Source: JAEZHK01 sp964575255
GTDB lineage: Bacteria; Bacillota; Clostridia; Christensenellales; Aristaeellaceae
Reading direction: 5' to 3'
Length of the DNA stretch: 64,000 nt
Assembly: GCA_964575255.1 (NCBI GenBank)
Contig: CAZNPZ010000007.1
Location: 27,351-91,350, forward strand
The notes under the pieces are model-generated. The model did not search any database and was not told where the DNA came from. It was given only the letters and a program-made list of their open reading frames with translations. The position numbers were made by a program, and so were the translations under genes. This document shows positions 42,312 to 50,450 of this stretch, one piece after another (positions within the stretch are counted from its first letter, which is position 1; every line of letters starts with the position of its first letter).

Positions 42312-43271
42312 TTACACGAACTTTTTCAGCATCCCGTACCCCATCTCGTCCATCATCTCATAGGGGATGAACTTCAGCGCAGCGCTGTTGATGCAGTAGC
42401 GCGTACCGGACGGAGACTCGGAATCGCCGTCAAACACGTGCCCTAAATGAGAATCGCCTGCGCGGCTGCGCACCTCGGTTCGGATCATGCCGTGCGATTT
42501 GTCGCGACGGTAGATGATCGCGTTGTCGTCGATTGCCTTTGAAAACGCGGGCCAGCCGCACTCGCTCTTGTATTTGTCCTTGGAAGAGAACAGCGGCTCG
42601 CCGGTCGCCGCATCCACGTACAAACCCTTTTCATCCAGCCGCCAGTATTCGCCTTCAAACGGCCGCTCGGTCGCGCTCTCCTGTGTAACCGCGTACTGAA
42701 TCGGTGTCAGCTTCGCGCGAAGCGCATTGTCATCCGGCCGCATGTAACCCTTCGGGTCGACGGTCAGGTTTTTCGCGCGGATGAAGTCCGCCGCGCTCAG
42801 ATGGCAGTAGCCGCCGGGGTTCTTGTCCAGATAGTCCTGGTGGTATGTCTCGGCCGGATAGAACGAGGTCAGCGGCTGGATCAGCACATGGAAGGAGTCC
42901 CTGCGCCCCTTCTCAATCTCCGCCGCGCGCTCGATGATCGCAAGGTCGTCCGGATTCTCGAAGAAAATGCCCGTCTGGTACTGGGGGCCGACATCATGCC
43001 CCTGCCTGTTTTCAACCGTCGTGTCAATCACAGAAAAGAACAGCCAGAGAAGCGCCTCCAGGCTGATCTTCTCCGGATCGTAGGCGACGCGAACCGTCTC
43101 CCGGTGCCCGGTCTTGCCGGTGCACACCTGTTCATAGGTCGGGTTGACCACGTTTCCGTTGGCGTAGCCGCTCATGGCGTCCGTCACGCCCGGAACCATG
43201 CTCATCAGCTTTTCAACACCCCAAAAGCAACCGCCGGCAAAGTAGATGACGGCCGGTTCGTTCTGACTCAC
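42312..43271 (-). CDS. msrAB: Bifunctional methionine sulfoxide reductase MsrA-MsrB
   Basis: A 319-residue cytosolic fusion that repairs both stereoisomers of methionine sulfoxide. The MsrA half (about 1-165) has the catalytic AGGCFWGVE and YHQDYLDKNP. The MsrB half (about 190-319) has ECGWPAFSKA, HLGHVF and the catalytic Cys in GTRYCINSAALKF. The CxxC zinc pairs of some MsrB proteins are not obvious. The start is GTG at 43271, with GGAGG 9 nt upstream; an open frame extends further but is not conserved. Confidence 0.95.
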   Translation of the reverse strand: MSQNEPAVIYFAGGCFWGVEKLMSMVPGVTDAMSGYANGNVVNPTYEQVCTGKTGHRETVRVAYDPEKISLEALLWLFFSVIDTTVENRQGHDVGPQYQTGIFFENPDDLAIIERAAEIEKGRRDSFHVLIQPLTSFYPAETYHQDYLDKNPGGYCHLSAADFIRAKNLTVDPKGYMRPDDNALRAKLTPIQYAVTQESATERPFEGEYWRLDEKGLYVDAATGEPLFSSKDKYKSECGWPAFSKAIDDNAIIYRRDKSHGMIRTEVRSRAGDSHLGHVFDGDSESPSGTRYCINSAALKFIPYEMMDEMGYGMLKKFV

Positions 43272-43314
43272 AGCGCATTCCTCCCATCGCGTCCACTCGC
43301 GGACGTATGTCCTA

Positions 43315-43320
43315 ATTATA
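43315..43320 (-). promoter_or_regulatory. -10 box for msrAB
   Basis: Minus strand TATAAT, 44 bp before the GTG start. The nearest -35 candidate, TTGGAT, is only 14 bp away. Confidence 0.4.
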
Positions 43321-43359
43321 CCGCAAAGCGCCCCATCCAATCACGGGATTTGACAGAGA

Positions 43360-43368
43360 TGGTATACT
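43360..43368 (+). promoter_or_regulatory. Extended -10 promoter for the NUDIX gene
   Basis: TGGTATACT at 43360-43368. TTGACA at 43350-43355 is too close to act as its -35. Confidence 0.6.
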
Positions 43369-43391
43369 GATGGCATGGAGGTGTTTTCCGT

Positions 43392-43940
43392 TTGGGCGTT
43401 TTTGAAACCGTCTCCTGCTTCAAACCCGGATGCGAACAGGAGGAAGTTGACCGTCATGTGATGCTTTCGGCGCTTTCGCGCGGAGAGAATCTTCTGACCC
43501 GCGAGAACCTCACAATGCACTTCACCGCCTCCGCCTGGATCGTCAATCCAAACCGAACAAAGGTCCTGATGGTCTATCACAATCTCTATGACTCCTGGGC
43601 TTGGACGGGCGGCCACGCGGACGGCGAGGAGGATTTGCGCGCCGTGGCGCTGCGGGAGGCGTGGGAGGAGACCGGCGCCGACGCGCGCCTTGCCCTGCAG
43701 GAGGCGTTCTCGCTGGAGACGCTGACCGTGAACCCGCACGTAAAGCGCAGCCGATTCGTCCCCGCACACCTCCACCTGAACGTAACGTACCTGCTCATGG
43801 CCAATGAGGACGCGAAACTCACGGTCAAGCCGGACGAGAACCGGGCGGTGGGCTGGTTTTCTCTCGCCGACGCGGTATCCGCCTGCTCGGAACCGTGGAT
43901 GCGCCCGGTGTACGAAAAGCTCAACGCGCGGCTGACCTGA
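43392..43940 (+). CDS. NUDIX hydrolase
   Basis: A 182-residue NUDIX protein. Residues about 45-170 hold the fold with the box GGHADGEEDLRAVALREAWEETGA (GX5EX7REUXEEXGU), followed by TVNPHVKRSRFVPAHLHLNVTYL. The N-terminal 40 residues (CFKPGCEQEEVDRHVML) are a helical extension. The TTG at 43392 is the start because GGAGGTG lies 8 nt upstream and no in-frame ATG fits. The substrate is unknown; members cleave nucleoside diphosphates linked to other groups. Confidence 0.88.
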   Translation: MGVFETVSCFKPGCEQEEVDRHVMLSALSRGENLLTRENLTMHFTASAWIVNPNRTKVLMVYHNLYDSWAWTGGHADGEEDLRAVALREAWEETGADARLALQEAFSLETLTVNPHVKRSRFVPAHLHLNVTYLLMANEDAKLTVKPDENRAVGWFSLADAVSACSEPWMRPVYEKLNARLT

Positions 43941-44027
43941 CGCGGCGGAGTACGCCGATAGCTCCGCACAATGGTTGCCAACGCGGTATGTTCTCCGGCT
44001 TCCGGGCTTTTGGAGCAATCCGCCAAT

Positions 44028-44044
44028 TATTACATACTGTAATA
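44028..44044. promoter_or_regulatory. Candidate operator TATTACA-TAC-TGTAATA
   Basis: Perfect 7-bp inverted repeat with 3-bp centre, 16 bp upstream of the -35 of the L,D-transpeptidase gene. The TACA/TGTA half-sites resemble BlaI/MecI/CopY-type operators, which usually have a 2-bp centre. Confidence 0.5.
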
Positions 44045-44060
44045 CTTTTGTCATAGTCTA

Positions 44061-44089
44061 TTTACAAACCATCCTGCCCGTGGTACAAT
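44061..44089 (+). promoter_or_regulatory. Promoter for the second L,D-transpeptidase gene
   Basis: TTTACA (44061-44066), 17-bp spacer, TACAAT (44084-44089) with an upstream TGG (extended -10). Confidence 0.8.
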
Positions 44090-44107
44090 ATCATGGGAGT
44101 GATGTTC

Positions 44108-45196
44108 ATGCGTAAGGCTACCAAGACAGTGATGGCGCTGATTCTGATCCTGATCCTGGCGGTTCCGGCGAGCGCCGCGACCACTCTGTCCAAGTATTCG
44201 CTGATCGTCAGCGGCAAGCGGTTGGCGCTGACATCGTCCACCGGATATATTCAGTTATCGGCCGGGCGGCTGATGCTGCCACTCAAGGCGGTGTGCGCCG
44301 CGCTTTCCGTCGACTACAGCGTGTCGAAAAACGGCAAGGTCATGTACATGGAAGGCCCGAACAAACGCCGCGTCGCGGTGTGCGCCGGGTATGCGTACGC
44401 GAAGGTGAACGGAAAAAAGAAGGCTCTGCGCGTTCGCGCCTATGTCAAGGGCGGGCAGCTGATGGCCGATTTATCGGTTCTCGCGCTCATCGGCGCGGGA
44501 TACAAGACCTTGGCCAAATCGGCGCTCGCCGCCAAGGGATATCCGGACGGCGCGGTGTCCGTAAGCCTGACCGGCGAAAGCATCACCTTCCCCACGCTGT
44601 CCGCCCCCGTGAAGGATGAAAACAGCTTCGCCGCCGATCTGCCCGCGGCGAGCGCCTGCGACCAGATGGTGGTCGTCCAATACAAAAGCGGTTCCAGCGC
44701 CAAGCTGACGATGCACGAGAAGGGCGACGACGGCGTCTGGCGGCAGACCTTGTACGCCTCCGCGTACGTGGGCAAGAACGGCATCGGCAAGACCAAAGAG
44801 GGCGACAAGAAGACGCCAACCGGCACATTCAACCTGAAGACGCCTTTTGGCATCAAAGCCAATCCCGGCACAAGCCTCGATTACGTCAAGGTCACCCAGT
44901 ACCACTACTGGTGCGGCTCTTCCGGCTCAAAGTATTACAACCAGCTGATCGACACCCGCGTCACCGACCGCAAGCGGACTTCCTCCGACGAATACCTGAT
45001 CAACTACAAGGGCGTGTACAACTACGCGGCGTTCATCGACTACAACGCGTCGGGCACGGCGGGCAAGGGCTCCTGCATCTTCCTGCACTGCACCGGCTCC
45101 AATAAGTACACCGCGGGCTGCGTCGCGGTGCCGGAGAGCATAATGGTCAAGATTCTGAAGGCGCTGAAACCCGGCTGCAAGATCGTGATCTGTTGA
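44108..45196 (+). CDS. L,D-transpeptidase (YkuD domain) with N-terminal copper-amine-oxidase-like domain
   Basis: A 362-residue exported protein. The signal peptide (MRKATKTVMALILILILAV, cleaved near ASAAT) is followed by a domain of about 100 residues with the pattern GYIQLSAGRLMLPLKAVCAAL, seen in copper-amine-oxidase N-terminal-like wall-associated domains. The C-terminal YkuD-type domain (about 175-362) has FLHCTGSNKYTAGCVAVPES, a variant of HxxxxSxGC(I/V)R without the final Arg. It is probably a wall cross-linking or editing enzyme. The ATG at 44108 fits GGGAGTGA upstream. The missing Arg lowers certainty about activity. Confidence 0.87.
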   Translation: MRKATKTVMALILILILAVPASAATTLSKYSLIVSGKRLALTSSTGYIQLSAGRLMLPLKAVCAALSVDYSVSKNGKVMYMEGPNKRRVAVCAGYAYAKVNGKKKALRVRAYVKGGQLMADLSVLALIGAGYKTLAKSALAAKGYPDGAVSVSLTGESITFPTLSAPVKDENSFAADLPAASACDQMVVVQYKSGSSAKLTMHEKGDDGVWRQTLYASAYVGKNGIGKTKEGDKKTPTGTFNLKTPFGIKANPGTSLDYVKVTQYHYWCGSSGSKYYNQLIDTRVTDRKRTSSDEYLINYKGVYNYAAFIDYNASGTAGKGSCIFLHCTGSNKYTAGCVAVPESIMVKILKALKPGCKIVIC

Positions 45197-45252
45197 TACC
45201 AATTCACACAAATGCGTCGTCGCGCCGGTGCTTTGGACGCATTGCATTGGTA
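45197..45252 (+). other. Two-tier stem after the L,D-transpeptidase gene
   Basis: TACCAAT (45197-45203) pairs with ATTGGTA (45246-45252), enclosing AATGCGTC (45211-45218) paired with GACGCATT (45236-45243). It starts at the base after the stop codon. Confidence 0.55.
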
Positions 45253-45286
45253 GTATTGCCGAACGCGTCAATTCTCCCAGAGCAAA

Positions 45287-45320
45287 ATCAGGCTCCGCAG
45301 AAGCGGAGCCTGATGCTTTT
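45287..45320. terminator. Bidirectional terminator
   Basis: Perfect 12-bp arms ATCAGGCTCCGC (45287-45298) and complement (45303-45314), loop AGAA, followed by GCTTTT; TTTTGC on the other strand. Confidence 0.9.
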
Positions 45321-45343
45321 GGGTTGGTGCAAACAGGTTTGAA

Positions 45344-46594
45344 TCAGCCCTGCTGCGGCGGCAGCGGGCGCGGCGCGGGGCCGCCCTTCTGCGGCTGCCC
45401 GGGCAGGCTGATCGGCCCCAAGCGGTAGGAGAACATGATCGCCGAGTTGGGGCAGGCCTTGTAGAACGCGCGCTTGATGCGCTCCAGCACCATCTTACCG
45501 GTGTCGTGGTTGACCAGCGGCAACAGCAGCGCGTACTGGGAGGCGCTGAAGTGGGTGATCGTGTCGCCCTTTCGGAGGTTAGAAGTCAGCGTCTTCTGCA
45601 GCGTCTGCATGATGTCGTTCAGCCGCATCGGCTCGATCTGCTGGGTGCCGATGGAGGTGATCATGATCAGCGCGATGAACATTGTGGAGCCCATGCGCTC
45701 CAGGTTGCGCATCTGCAGGTTGTAGATTTCCTTGAACACCGCGTACTCGCACACGAATGCGCCGCGCTGGGAGCCGTACTCGGTCAACTCCTTGCGGATC
45801 GCGTCGATGTCCATGTCCAGCGTCTTTCCGGCTTTCAGAATCTGCTTGTAGAACTCCTGAATGGCCTCCGGCGGCTGCATGCCCAGGTAGCGAAGGTGCA
45901 GGTTGGTGGCGTGCTTGTATTGGATCAGCGCCTCGTTGTTCCGGTTGGTGCGGATCAGCGCGTTCATGAGCGCCAAATGGAGCCGCTCGTCGAACACATC
46001 CACGTCCAACGCCAGGCGGCACACATGGATCATCCGTTCAAAGTCCTTCGCCTCCTTGAGGAGGTCGAGGTATTTATAGACCATTTTCAGGTACTGGCTG
46101 TGCAGGTACACGCTGCGGGATACGACCCAGTCCTCCTGCTCGAGGCCGGGCAGCAAATCGCCCTGGAACAGCGACAGCATGCGGTTGAACTTGAAGTGCG
46201 TCTCATCGTCCAGCGAGGCGACGTCGTTGAGTTCAGAGGTCAGTTTTTCAAACTCCAGCGTGTCCACCGAAATGCCCACGCCGGTGTTGAAGCGGTAGGA
46301 ACCGCGTTCGGTGACGATGGCATCGCCCAATTCCGGCGCGATTTCTGCCAGAATGGTGCGCGTACGGCTGACCAGCGTCTTCAGCGCGCCTTCGGGGTTT
46401 GAACTTTGTTCGTCCTCCCACAGCACCTCGTACAGCTTGAAGTTGGGCGCGGATTCGCCGCCCCGAAGCACCAGGTATTGCAACAGCCTCGTGCCCTTCT
46501 TGGTCTTCGCAAGCTGCTTTTCGACGCTCTTGTCGTTCACCAGTACGTCGAATTTACCGAGCATCCTGATGGAAATCCGGTTCTTTGCCTCCAT
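45344..46594 (-). CDS. BTAD-domain (AfsR/SARP-like) regulator with C-terminal GGDEF-like region
   Basis: A 416-residue cytosolic protein. Residues about 5-100 form an OmpR-like winged helix (IRMLGKFDVLVNDKSV, LYEVLWEDEQSSNPEGALKTLV). Residues about 110-260 are the helical bacterial transcriptional activation domain (FQGDLLPGLEQEDWV, ALDVDVFDERLHLALMNAL). The last 130 residues contain RKGDTITHFSASQYALLLP, which resembles a degenerate GGDEF core lacking the catalytic motif. The end is Pro/Gln/Gly-rich. The ATG at 46594 follows AGGGGGG. It is the last gene of the pilus-like operon and a likely regulator of it. Confidence 0.82.
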   Translation of the reverse strand: MEAKNRISIRMLGKFDVLVNDKSVEKQLAKTKKGTRLLQYLVLRGGESAPNFKLYEVLWEDEQSSNPEGALKTLVSRTRTILAEIAPELGDAIVTERGSYRFNTGVGISVDTLEFEKLTSELNDVASLDDETHFKFNRMLSLFQGDLLPGLEQEDWVVSRSVYLHSQYLKMVYKYLDLLKEAKDFERMIHVCRLALDVDVFDERLHLALMNALIRTNRNNEALIQYKHATNLHLRYLGMQPPEAIQEFYKQILKAGKTLDMDIDAIRKELTEYGSQRGAFVCEYAVFKEIYNLQMRNLERMGSTMFIALIMITSIGTQQIEPMRLNDIMQTLQKTLTSNLRKGDTITHFSASQYALLLPLVNHDTGKMVLERIKRAFYKACPNSAIMFSYRLGPISLPGQPQKGGPAPRPLPPQQG

Positions 46595-46625
46595 TGGGAG
46601 GGCCCCCCTTCGTAAGTCGCCGCAC

Positions 46626-47681
46626 TTATAACTTCTTGGCCATGAGTTCGGGGTTGATCGCGTAGGAAAGCGCGTAGTCGCGCGAGATCCGCTTCTGACG
46701 GTATAGCCGTATAATGTCCTCATCCATCGGGATCATGCCCAGCGCGCCGCCGGCGTAGATCGCGTTGTCGATCTGGTGCCCCTTGCCCTCCCGGATCATG
46801 TTGGAGATGGCCGGAGTGACCAGCATGACCTCCATTGCCGCCGTCAGGCCGCCGTCCACCGTCGGGATCAGCTGCTGCGAGACGACCGCGAGCAGCACCA
46901 TTGAAAGCTGTACGCGCACCTGCAACTGCTGGCTGGCCGGGAACACGTCCACGATGCGGTCGATGGTCTTGGCCGCGCCCAGTGTGTGCAGCGACGAGAG
47001 CAACAGGTGGCCTGTCTCCGCAGCGGTCAGCGCGGTCTGGATGGTCTCAAAGTCGCGCATCTCGCCAAGCAATATCACGTCCGGAGCCTGCCGGAGCGCC
47101 GCGCGCAGCGCGCCCGCGAAGTCCGCCGCGTCCAGCGCGATCTCGCGCTGGCTGACGATGGACTGCCGGTGCGGGTGCAGGTATTCGATCGGATCCTCCA
47201 ACGTGATGATGTGGCTGGAGGTCTCCCGGTTGATCCGATCGATCATGCAGGCCAGCGTGGTGGACTTGCCGCTTCCGGCCGGCCCGGTGATCAGCACCAT
47301 GCCGCGCTTTTTCGAGCATAGATCCATCACCACCTGCGGGATGCCCAGCGCCTTATAGTCGGGCAGGCCGAACGGAACCGCGCGTAAAACCGCCGCGAAC
47401 GAACCGCGCTGCTTGTAGGTGTTGCAGCGGAAGCGGCCCACATCCCGGACGGAAAACGAGAAATCGTCGTCGCCCTTCTCGGTCAGCCGGGTCATTTCCC
47501 GCCTGCCGGCCAACTCGTAGGCTTCCTCGATCAGCGCGTGCGTCCGTTCCATCAACAGTTTCTCGCCCGTCAGCGGCGTTAAAAGCGTACCGATCTTGAC
47601 CGTGGCGGGCGCGCCCGGCACGATGTAGATATCCGATCCGCCCCTGTCGACCGCCGCCTTGAGCAAGGCCATCAATTCCAC
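46626..47681 (-). CDS. pilT: PilT-family type IV pilus ATPase
   Basis: A 351-residue secretion ATPase. Motifs: Walker A GPAGSGKSTT, Asp box IITLEDPIEYLH, Walker B DVILLGEMRDFETI and His box GHLLLSSLHTLGAAKTI, followed by MIPMDEDIIRLYRQKRIS. Length and sequence fit PilT retraction ATPases better than PilB. It would power pilus disassembly or twitching in the cytosol. It starts with GTG at 47681 after GGGGGAA. No PilB assembly ATPase is in this window. Confidence 0.93.
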   Translation of the reverse strand: MELMALLKAAVDRGGSDIYIVPGAPATVKIGTLLTPLTGEKLLMERTHALIEEAYELAGRREMTRLTEKGDDDFSFSVRDVGRFRCNTYKQRGSFAAVLRAVPFGLPDYKALGIPQVVMDLCSKKRGMVLITGPAGSGKSTTLACMIDRINRETSSHIITLEDPIEYLHPHRQSIVSQREIALDAADFAGALRAALRQAPDVILLGEMRDFETIQTALTAAETGHLLLSSLHTLGAAKTIDRIVDVFPASQQLQVRVQLSMVLLAVVSQQLIPTVDGGLTAAMEVMLVTPAISNMIREGKGHQIDNAIYAGGALGMIPMDEDIIRLYRQKRISRDYALSYAINPELMAKKL

Positions 47682-47694
47682 GTATGTTCCCCCG

Positions 47695-48162
47695 TCAATT
47701 GAGCAGGTTCATCGAACCGGCTTCACCTGTCCAAAGCTCCCCGCCCGTCAGCGCGTACCGTACGATCCGAAGCCGTGGGGGCGTCATCGACGGCTGAAGC
47801 GCGACCGTAAGGGCACGACCGCCGCCCGCGTCCACATCGAAGGAAACAATACCCTCATCAAGGTCGATCGAAACGCCGTCGATCTCGATTCCGGATAGCG
47901 CTGCCTCGAACGCAGCCTGGTCGGCCGCGCCGGATGCCGCGTTCTTGATGATCTCGTCCAGTTTGGCGATCACGCGCTGCGCCCGGTCGGACGCCTGGTA
48001 GTACCCTTGGGTCATCTCAAGCGCGCGGCTGGTCAGCGCGGCGTCCCCCCGCGCGCCGGACAGCGCCAAAAGCGCCAGCGTTGTCACGCACAGCACCACG
48101 AAGATCGTGAGCATCGTCACGGCGCCGATGCCGACCCGGTATTCCTGCTTCGGTCGGTTCAA
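47695..48162 (-). CDS. Membrane-anchored pilus-cluster protein (155 residues)
   Basis: An N-terminal basic segment (MNRPKQEYRVG) and one membrane helix (VTMLTIFVVLCVTTLALLALSG) precede a 110-residue external part with helical and beta-rich stretches (GVSIDLDEGIVSFDVDAG). The layout fits minor pilins or PilX-like accessory proteins, but no prepilin cleavage motif is clear. It starts with TTG at 48162, overlapping the upstream gene stop by 4 bp. It precedes pilT by 13 bp. Function inferred from position only. Confidence 0.75.
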   Translation of the reverse strand: MNRPKQEYRVGIGAVTMLTIFVVLCVTTLALLALSGARGDAALTSRALEMTQGYYQASDRAQRVIAKLDEIIKNAASGAADQAAFEAALSGIEIDGVSIDLDEGIVSFDVDAGGGRALTVALQPSMTPPRLRIVRYALTGGELWTGEAGSMNLLN

Positions 48163-48551
48163 GGCGCCACCTCCCCCGGCACATACCGGCTGGCCGGAAG
48201 TGTGACCAGCGCCCGGTCACCCAGTTTAACCGTCAGACGGATCTCGTAGAACGTTCCCGCGCCCGTGGTTTCCGGTTCGACGGAAGCCGAGACGGTGTAG
48301 CCATTCTGCTCGGCGGTGTACGCGCCGCCGGTATCTCGCCCGGAGGCTTTCAGAAGCGCGATCGGGTCGTCCGCGGCGGCGATGCGCTCCGCCCAACTCT
48401 GGGCAATGAACGTCGCGTCGGTCGTGTGGCGGCTGTCCACGTTGACTTTATACGCCCTCGCCAGTACGCCCGCGCCGATGACCGTCGAGACCGCGAAGAA
48501 GGCCAGCGCGATCAGCAGCTCCAAGAGCACCAGGTTCCCCTTATAGCGCAT
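48159..48551 (-). CDS. Pseudopilin-like protein (130 residues)
   Basis: The N-terminus MRYKGNLVLLELLIALAFF resembles a prepilin signal: a short basic leader, Gly5, then a hydrophobic helix with a Glu. The Glu is one residue later than the usual +5 relative to Gly, so cleavage is uncertain. The remainder (ARAYKVNVDSRHTTDATFIAQ, YEIRLTVKLGDRALVTL) looks like a GspI/PilV-type minor pilin. The ATG at 48551 follows AAGGGGGCG; a longer frame overlaps the previous gene. Part of a run of coupled genes. Confidence 0.75.
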   Translation of the reverse strand: MRYKGNLVLLELLIALAFFAVSTVIGAGVLARAYKVNVDSRHTTDATFIAQSWAERIAAADDPIALLKASGRDTGGAYTAEQNGYTVSASVEPETTGAGTFYEIRLTVKLGDRALVTLPASRYVPGEVAP

Positions 48552-49044
48552 CCGCGTCGCCCCCTTCCCCGGCGCGAAGCGCGACAAACGCCTCCGCCTC
48601 GCCGCCGCCCGTCAGGAAGGCTTTGAGCGTGACCAGATTGCCCGTTCGGGAAAACGTAAAGCCGGGCAAGGACGTGATCGGATCGCCATCCTCCGGGTCG
48701 AAGGGCAGATCCGGAGTGCAGAACTGCTCCCTGAGGCTGTTGTCCGCGAAGTAGATGCGGGTTTCGTACTGCTCGCCGTCCGCGTCCTCGGTGATCACGA
48801 GCAGTTTCACGCCCGACTCCTCGCGGATGGAAACGCTGCCCCGGTCGCCCGACGCGCGCAGTTTGCCGCTCACATAGCCCAGCGCGAGGCGCTGCTGGCT
48901 GGCGAGCCGCGCGCCATCCGCCATGCCGCGGTAGGACTGAACGCCGGAGACGATGATCATCAGCGCGAACAACGTGAACAGCCCGATCAGCACAAACGCG
49001 AACAGGCCGCTGATGGAGTGGTTCACGCGCCTGACGCCGTTCAT
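48541..49044 (-). CDS. DUF4860-like pilus-cluster protein
   Basis: A 167-residue protein with a basic start (MNGVRRVNHSISG), one membrane helix (LFAFVLIGLFTLFALMIIVSG) and an external domain with YRGMADGARLASQQRLALGYVSGKLRASG and YFADNSLREQFC. It resembles DUF4860 proteins found beside pilus genes in Clostridia. It probably acts as a minor pilin or assembly component. It overlaps both neighbours, starting inside the end of the 110-residue pilin-like gene. Confidence 0.75.
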   Translation of the reverse strand: MNGVRRVNHSISGLFAFVLIGLFTLFALMIIVSGVQSYRGMADGARLASQQRLALGYVSGKLRASGDRGSVSIREESGVKLLVITEDADGEQYETRIYFADNSLREQFCTPDLPFDPEDGDPITSLPGFTFSRTGNLVTLKAFLTGGGEAEAFVALRAGEGGDADAL

Positions 49045-49373
49045 GCGTCCCCATCCCTTCGTAGAATTGAGACCGACGGCATGATGTTGGACGCGAACGC
49101 ATCGTAGGACACGATGAACCGCTCGTCGTCAAATCTCAGCGCGTAATTCTCCTCAAGATAGTCAAGCGACGGCGGGTACTGTCCCTCCGAGGCGTAGCAG
49201 GTGACCATCGCGCGATGGACGGCTTCCATCAGCTGCGCCTCCTGCTCGGACTCCGTGCGCGCGTTCGCGGCGGAAACCAGCCTGATGAACGCGAACGCGG
49301 CAACCGCAAGCACCGCGACCGTCACGATCACGCCGCGAACCCCGGACAGCCGCCTTCTTTCGTAAAGATGCAT
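49041..49373 (-). CDS. Pilin-like protein (110 residues)
   Basis: A basic N-terminus (MHLYERRRLSGVRG) and a membrane helix (VIVTVAVLAVAAFAFIRLV) precede a short external part. The phrase AMVTCYASEGQYPPSLDYLEENY closely resembles the alpha-C to beta region of type IV pilins and ComGC-type proteins. The usual GF(T/S)LxE leader is absent, so processing by prepilin peptidase is doubtful. It lies 4 bp after pilC and overlaps the next gene. Confidence 0.78.
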   Translation of the reverse strand: MHLYERRRLSGVRGVIVTVAVLAVAAFAFIRLVSAANARTESEQEAQLMEAVHRAMVTCYASEGQYPPSLDYLEENYALRFDDERFIVSYDAFASNIMPSVSILRRDGDA

Positions 49374-49377
49374 GGCC

Positions 49378-50427
49378 TTACCCCATGGAGGACATCAGAC
49401 TGGCCAGCGGCAGCATGACGGACAAGAGAATCCCGCCGATCACGATGGAGAGAACCGCCACCAGCGTCGGCTCTATGGCCGAGACCAGCCGACGGATGCC
49501 GTCGTCCACTTCGCCCTGATATTGTTCGGCGAGCCGGTCCATCACCGTCTCGGTCTGCCCGGCCATGAAGCCGACTTTGACCATCTTGCCGTGGATGGGT
49601 TCGAAGATGCGCGCGCCCTCGATCGCGTCCGCGAACGACGCGCCGCCCTGCATGCGCTTATGAACATCCTGAACCTTGTCGCGGGCGAGCGCGTCGGTCA
49701 TCACACCGGGCATCAGACCCAGCGCCTCGTCCAGCGGAAAGCCGCTGCCCAGCAGCATCGCCGTCACCGAGGCGAACCGCCCGGCGGAAAGCTTGTCCTG
49801 GATGTACCTTAGAGGCGGGAAGACGCGCATCAAAAGCCGAAGCACGTTCTCTCGCTGGGAAGTTTTTAGAAGAATCGCAACCGCCAGAACCAGGACAAAG
49901 ATCAGCGCCGCGAGGATCAGGACGAATAGACCCGCGCCCATCCCGGCGCTCATTCTGGAGGAGGCGGAGGCGGACAGGTCGCCGCCAAGGTTTCTGAGCA
50001 CCTCCGAGAACATCGGAAGCACCTGAACCACCAGCACCACCACGACCACCGCCATCAACGCGACCATCAGAAGCGGGTACGTGACGGCGCTCCGGACGGT
50101 CGAACGAACCTGCGCCTCGCGGGTGTAGTAGCCGGATAGCCCCTGCATCACGCGTTCCAGCGTACCGGACATCTCACCGACGTGCACCATCTCCACCATG
50201 TAGAGCGGAAAAATGCCGAGGGATTTGACCGCTTCATACAGGGAGCCGGTCTGTTTCATCGTCTCATTGAGCTGTATGAAGCGATTGCCATACCGCGTGG
50301 ACGCATAATTCTGACACAATGCGTCCACGCCGTCGTACAGCGCAATGCCGGACTTCAGGATCAGCGCCACCTGCTCGCAGAAAACGGCGGTTTCATCCGC
50401 CGGCAGGCATTGGGTGCGGCTTCCCAT
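49378..50427 (-). CDS. pilC: Type IV pilus inner-membrane platform protein PilC/GspF
   Basis: A 349-residue membrane protein with two GspF domains. First: FCEQVALILKSGIALYDGVDAL with MVEMVHVGEMSGTLERVM. Second: FASVTAMLLGSGFPLDEAL with MVKVGFMAGQTETVMDRLAEQYQ. There are three membrane helices, the last at VLSIVIGGILLSVMLPL. It anchors the assembly/retraction ATPases. The ATG at 50427 is chosen for GGGGGAAG upstream; ATGs at 50445 and 50442 are possible. The N-terminal cytosolic part is short compared with typical PilC (about 400 residues). Confidence 0.9.
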   Translation of the reverse strand: MGSRTQCLPADETAVFCEQVALILKSGIALYDGVDALCQNYASTRYGNRFIQLNETMKQTGSLYEAVKSLGIFPLYMVEMVHVGEMSGTLERVMQGLSGYYTREAQVRSTVRSAVTYPLLMVALMAVVVVVLVVQVLPMFSEVLRNLGGDLSASASSRMSAGMGAGLFVLILAALIFVLVLAVAILLKTSQRENVLRLLMRVFPPLRYIQDKLSAGRFASVTAMLLGSGFPLDEALGLMPGVMTDALARDKVQDVHKRMQGGASFADAIEGARIFEPIHGKMVKVGFMAGQTETVMDRLAEQYQGEVDDGIRRLVSAIEPTLVAVLSIVIGGILLSVMLPLASLMSSMG

Positions 50428-50450
50428 CGCTTCTTCCCCCATCATGCGGG

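Noticed and set aside
43350..43368. TTGACA as -35 for the NUDIX promoter
   Set aside because: Only 7 bp separate it from TATACT; the extended -10 alone is more plausible.
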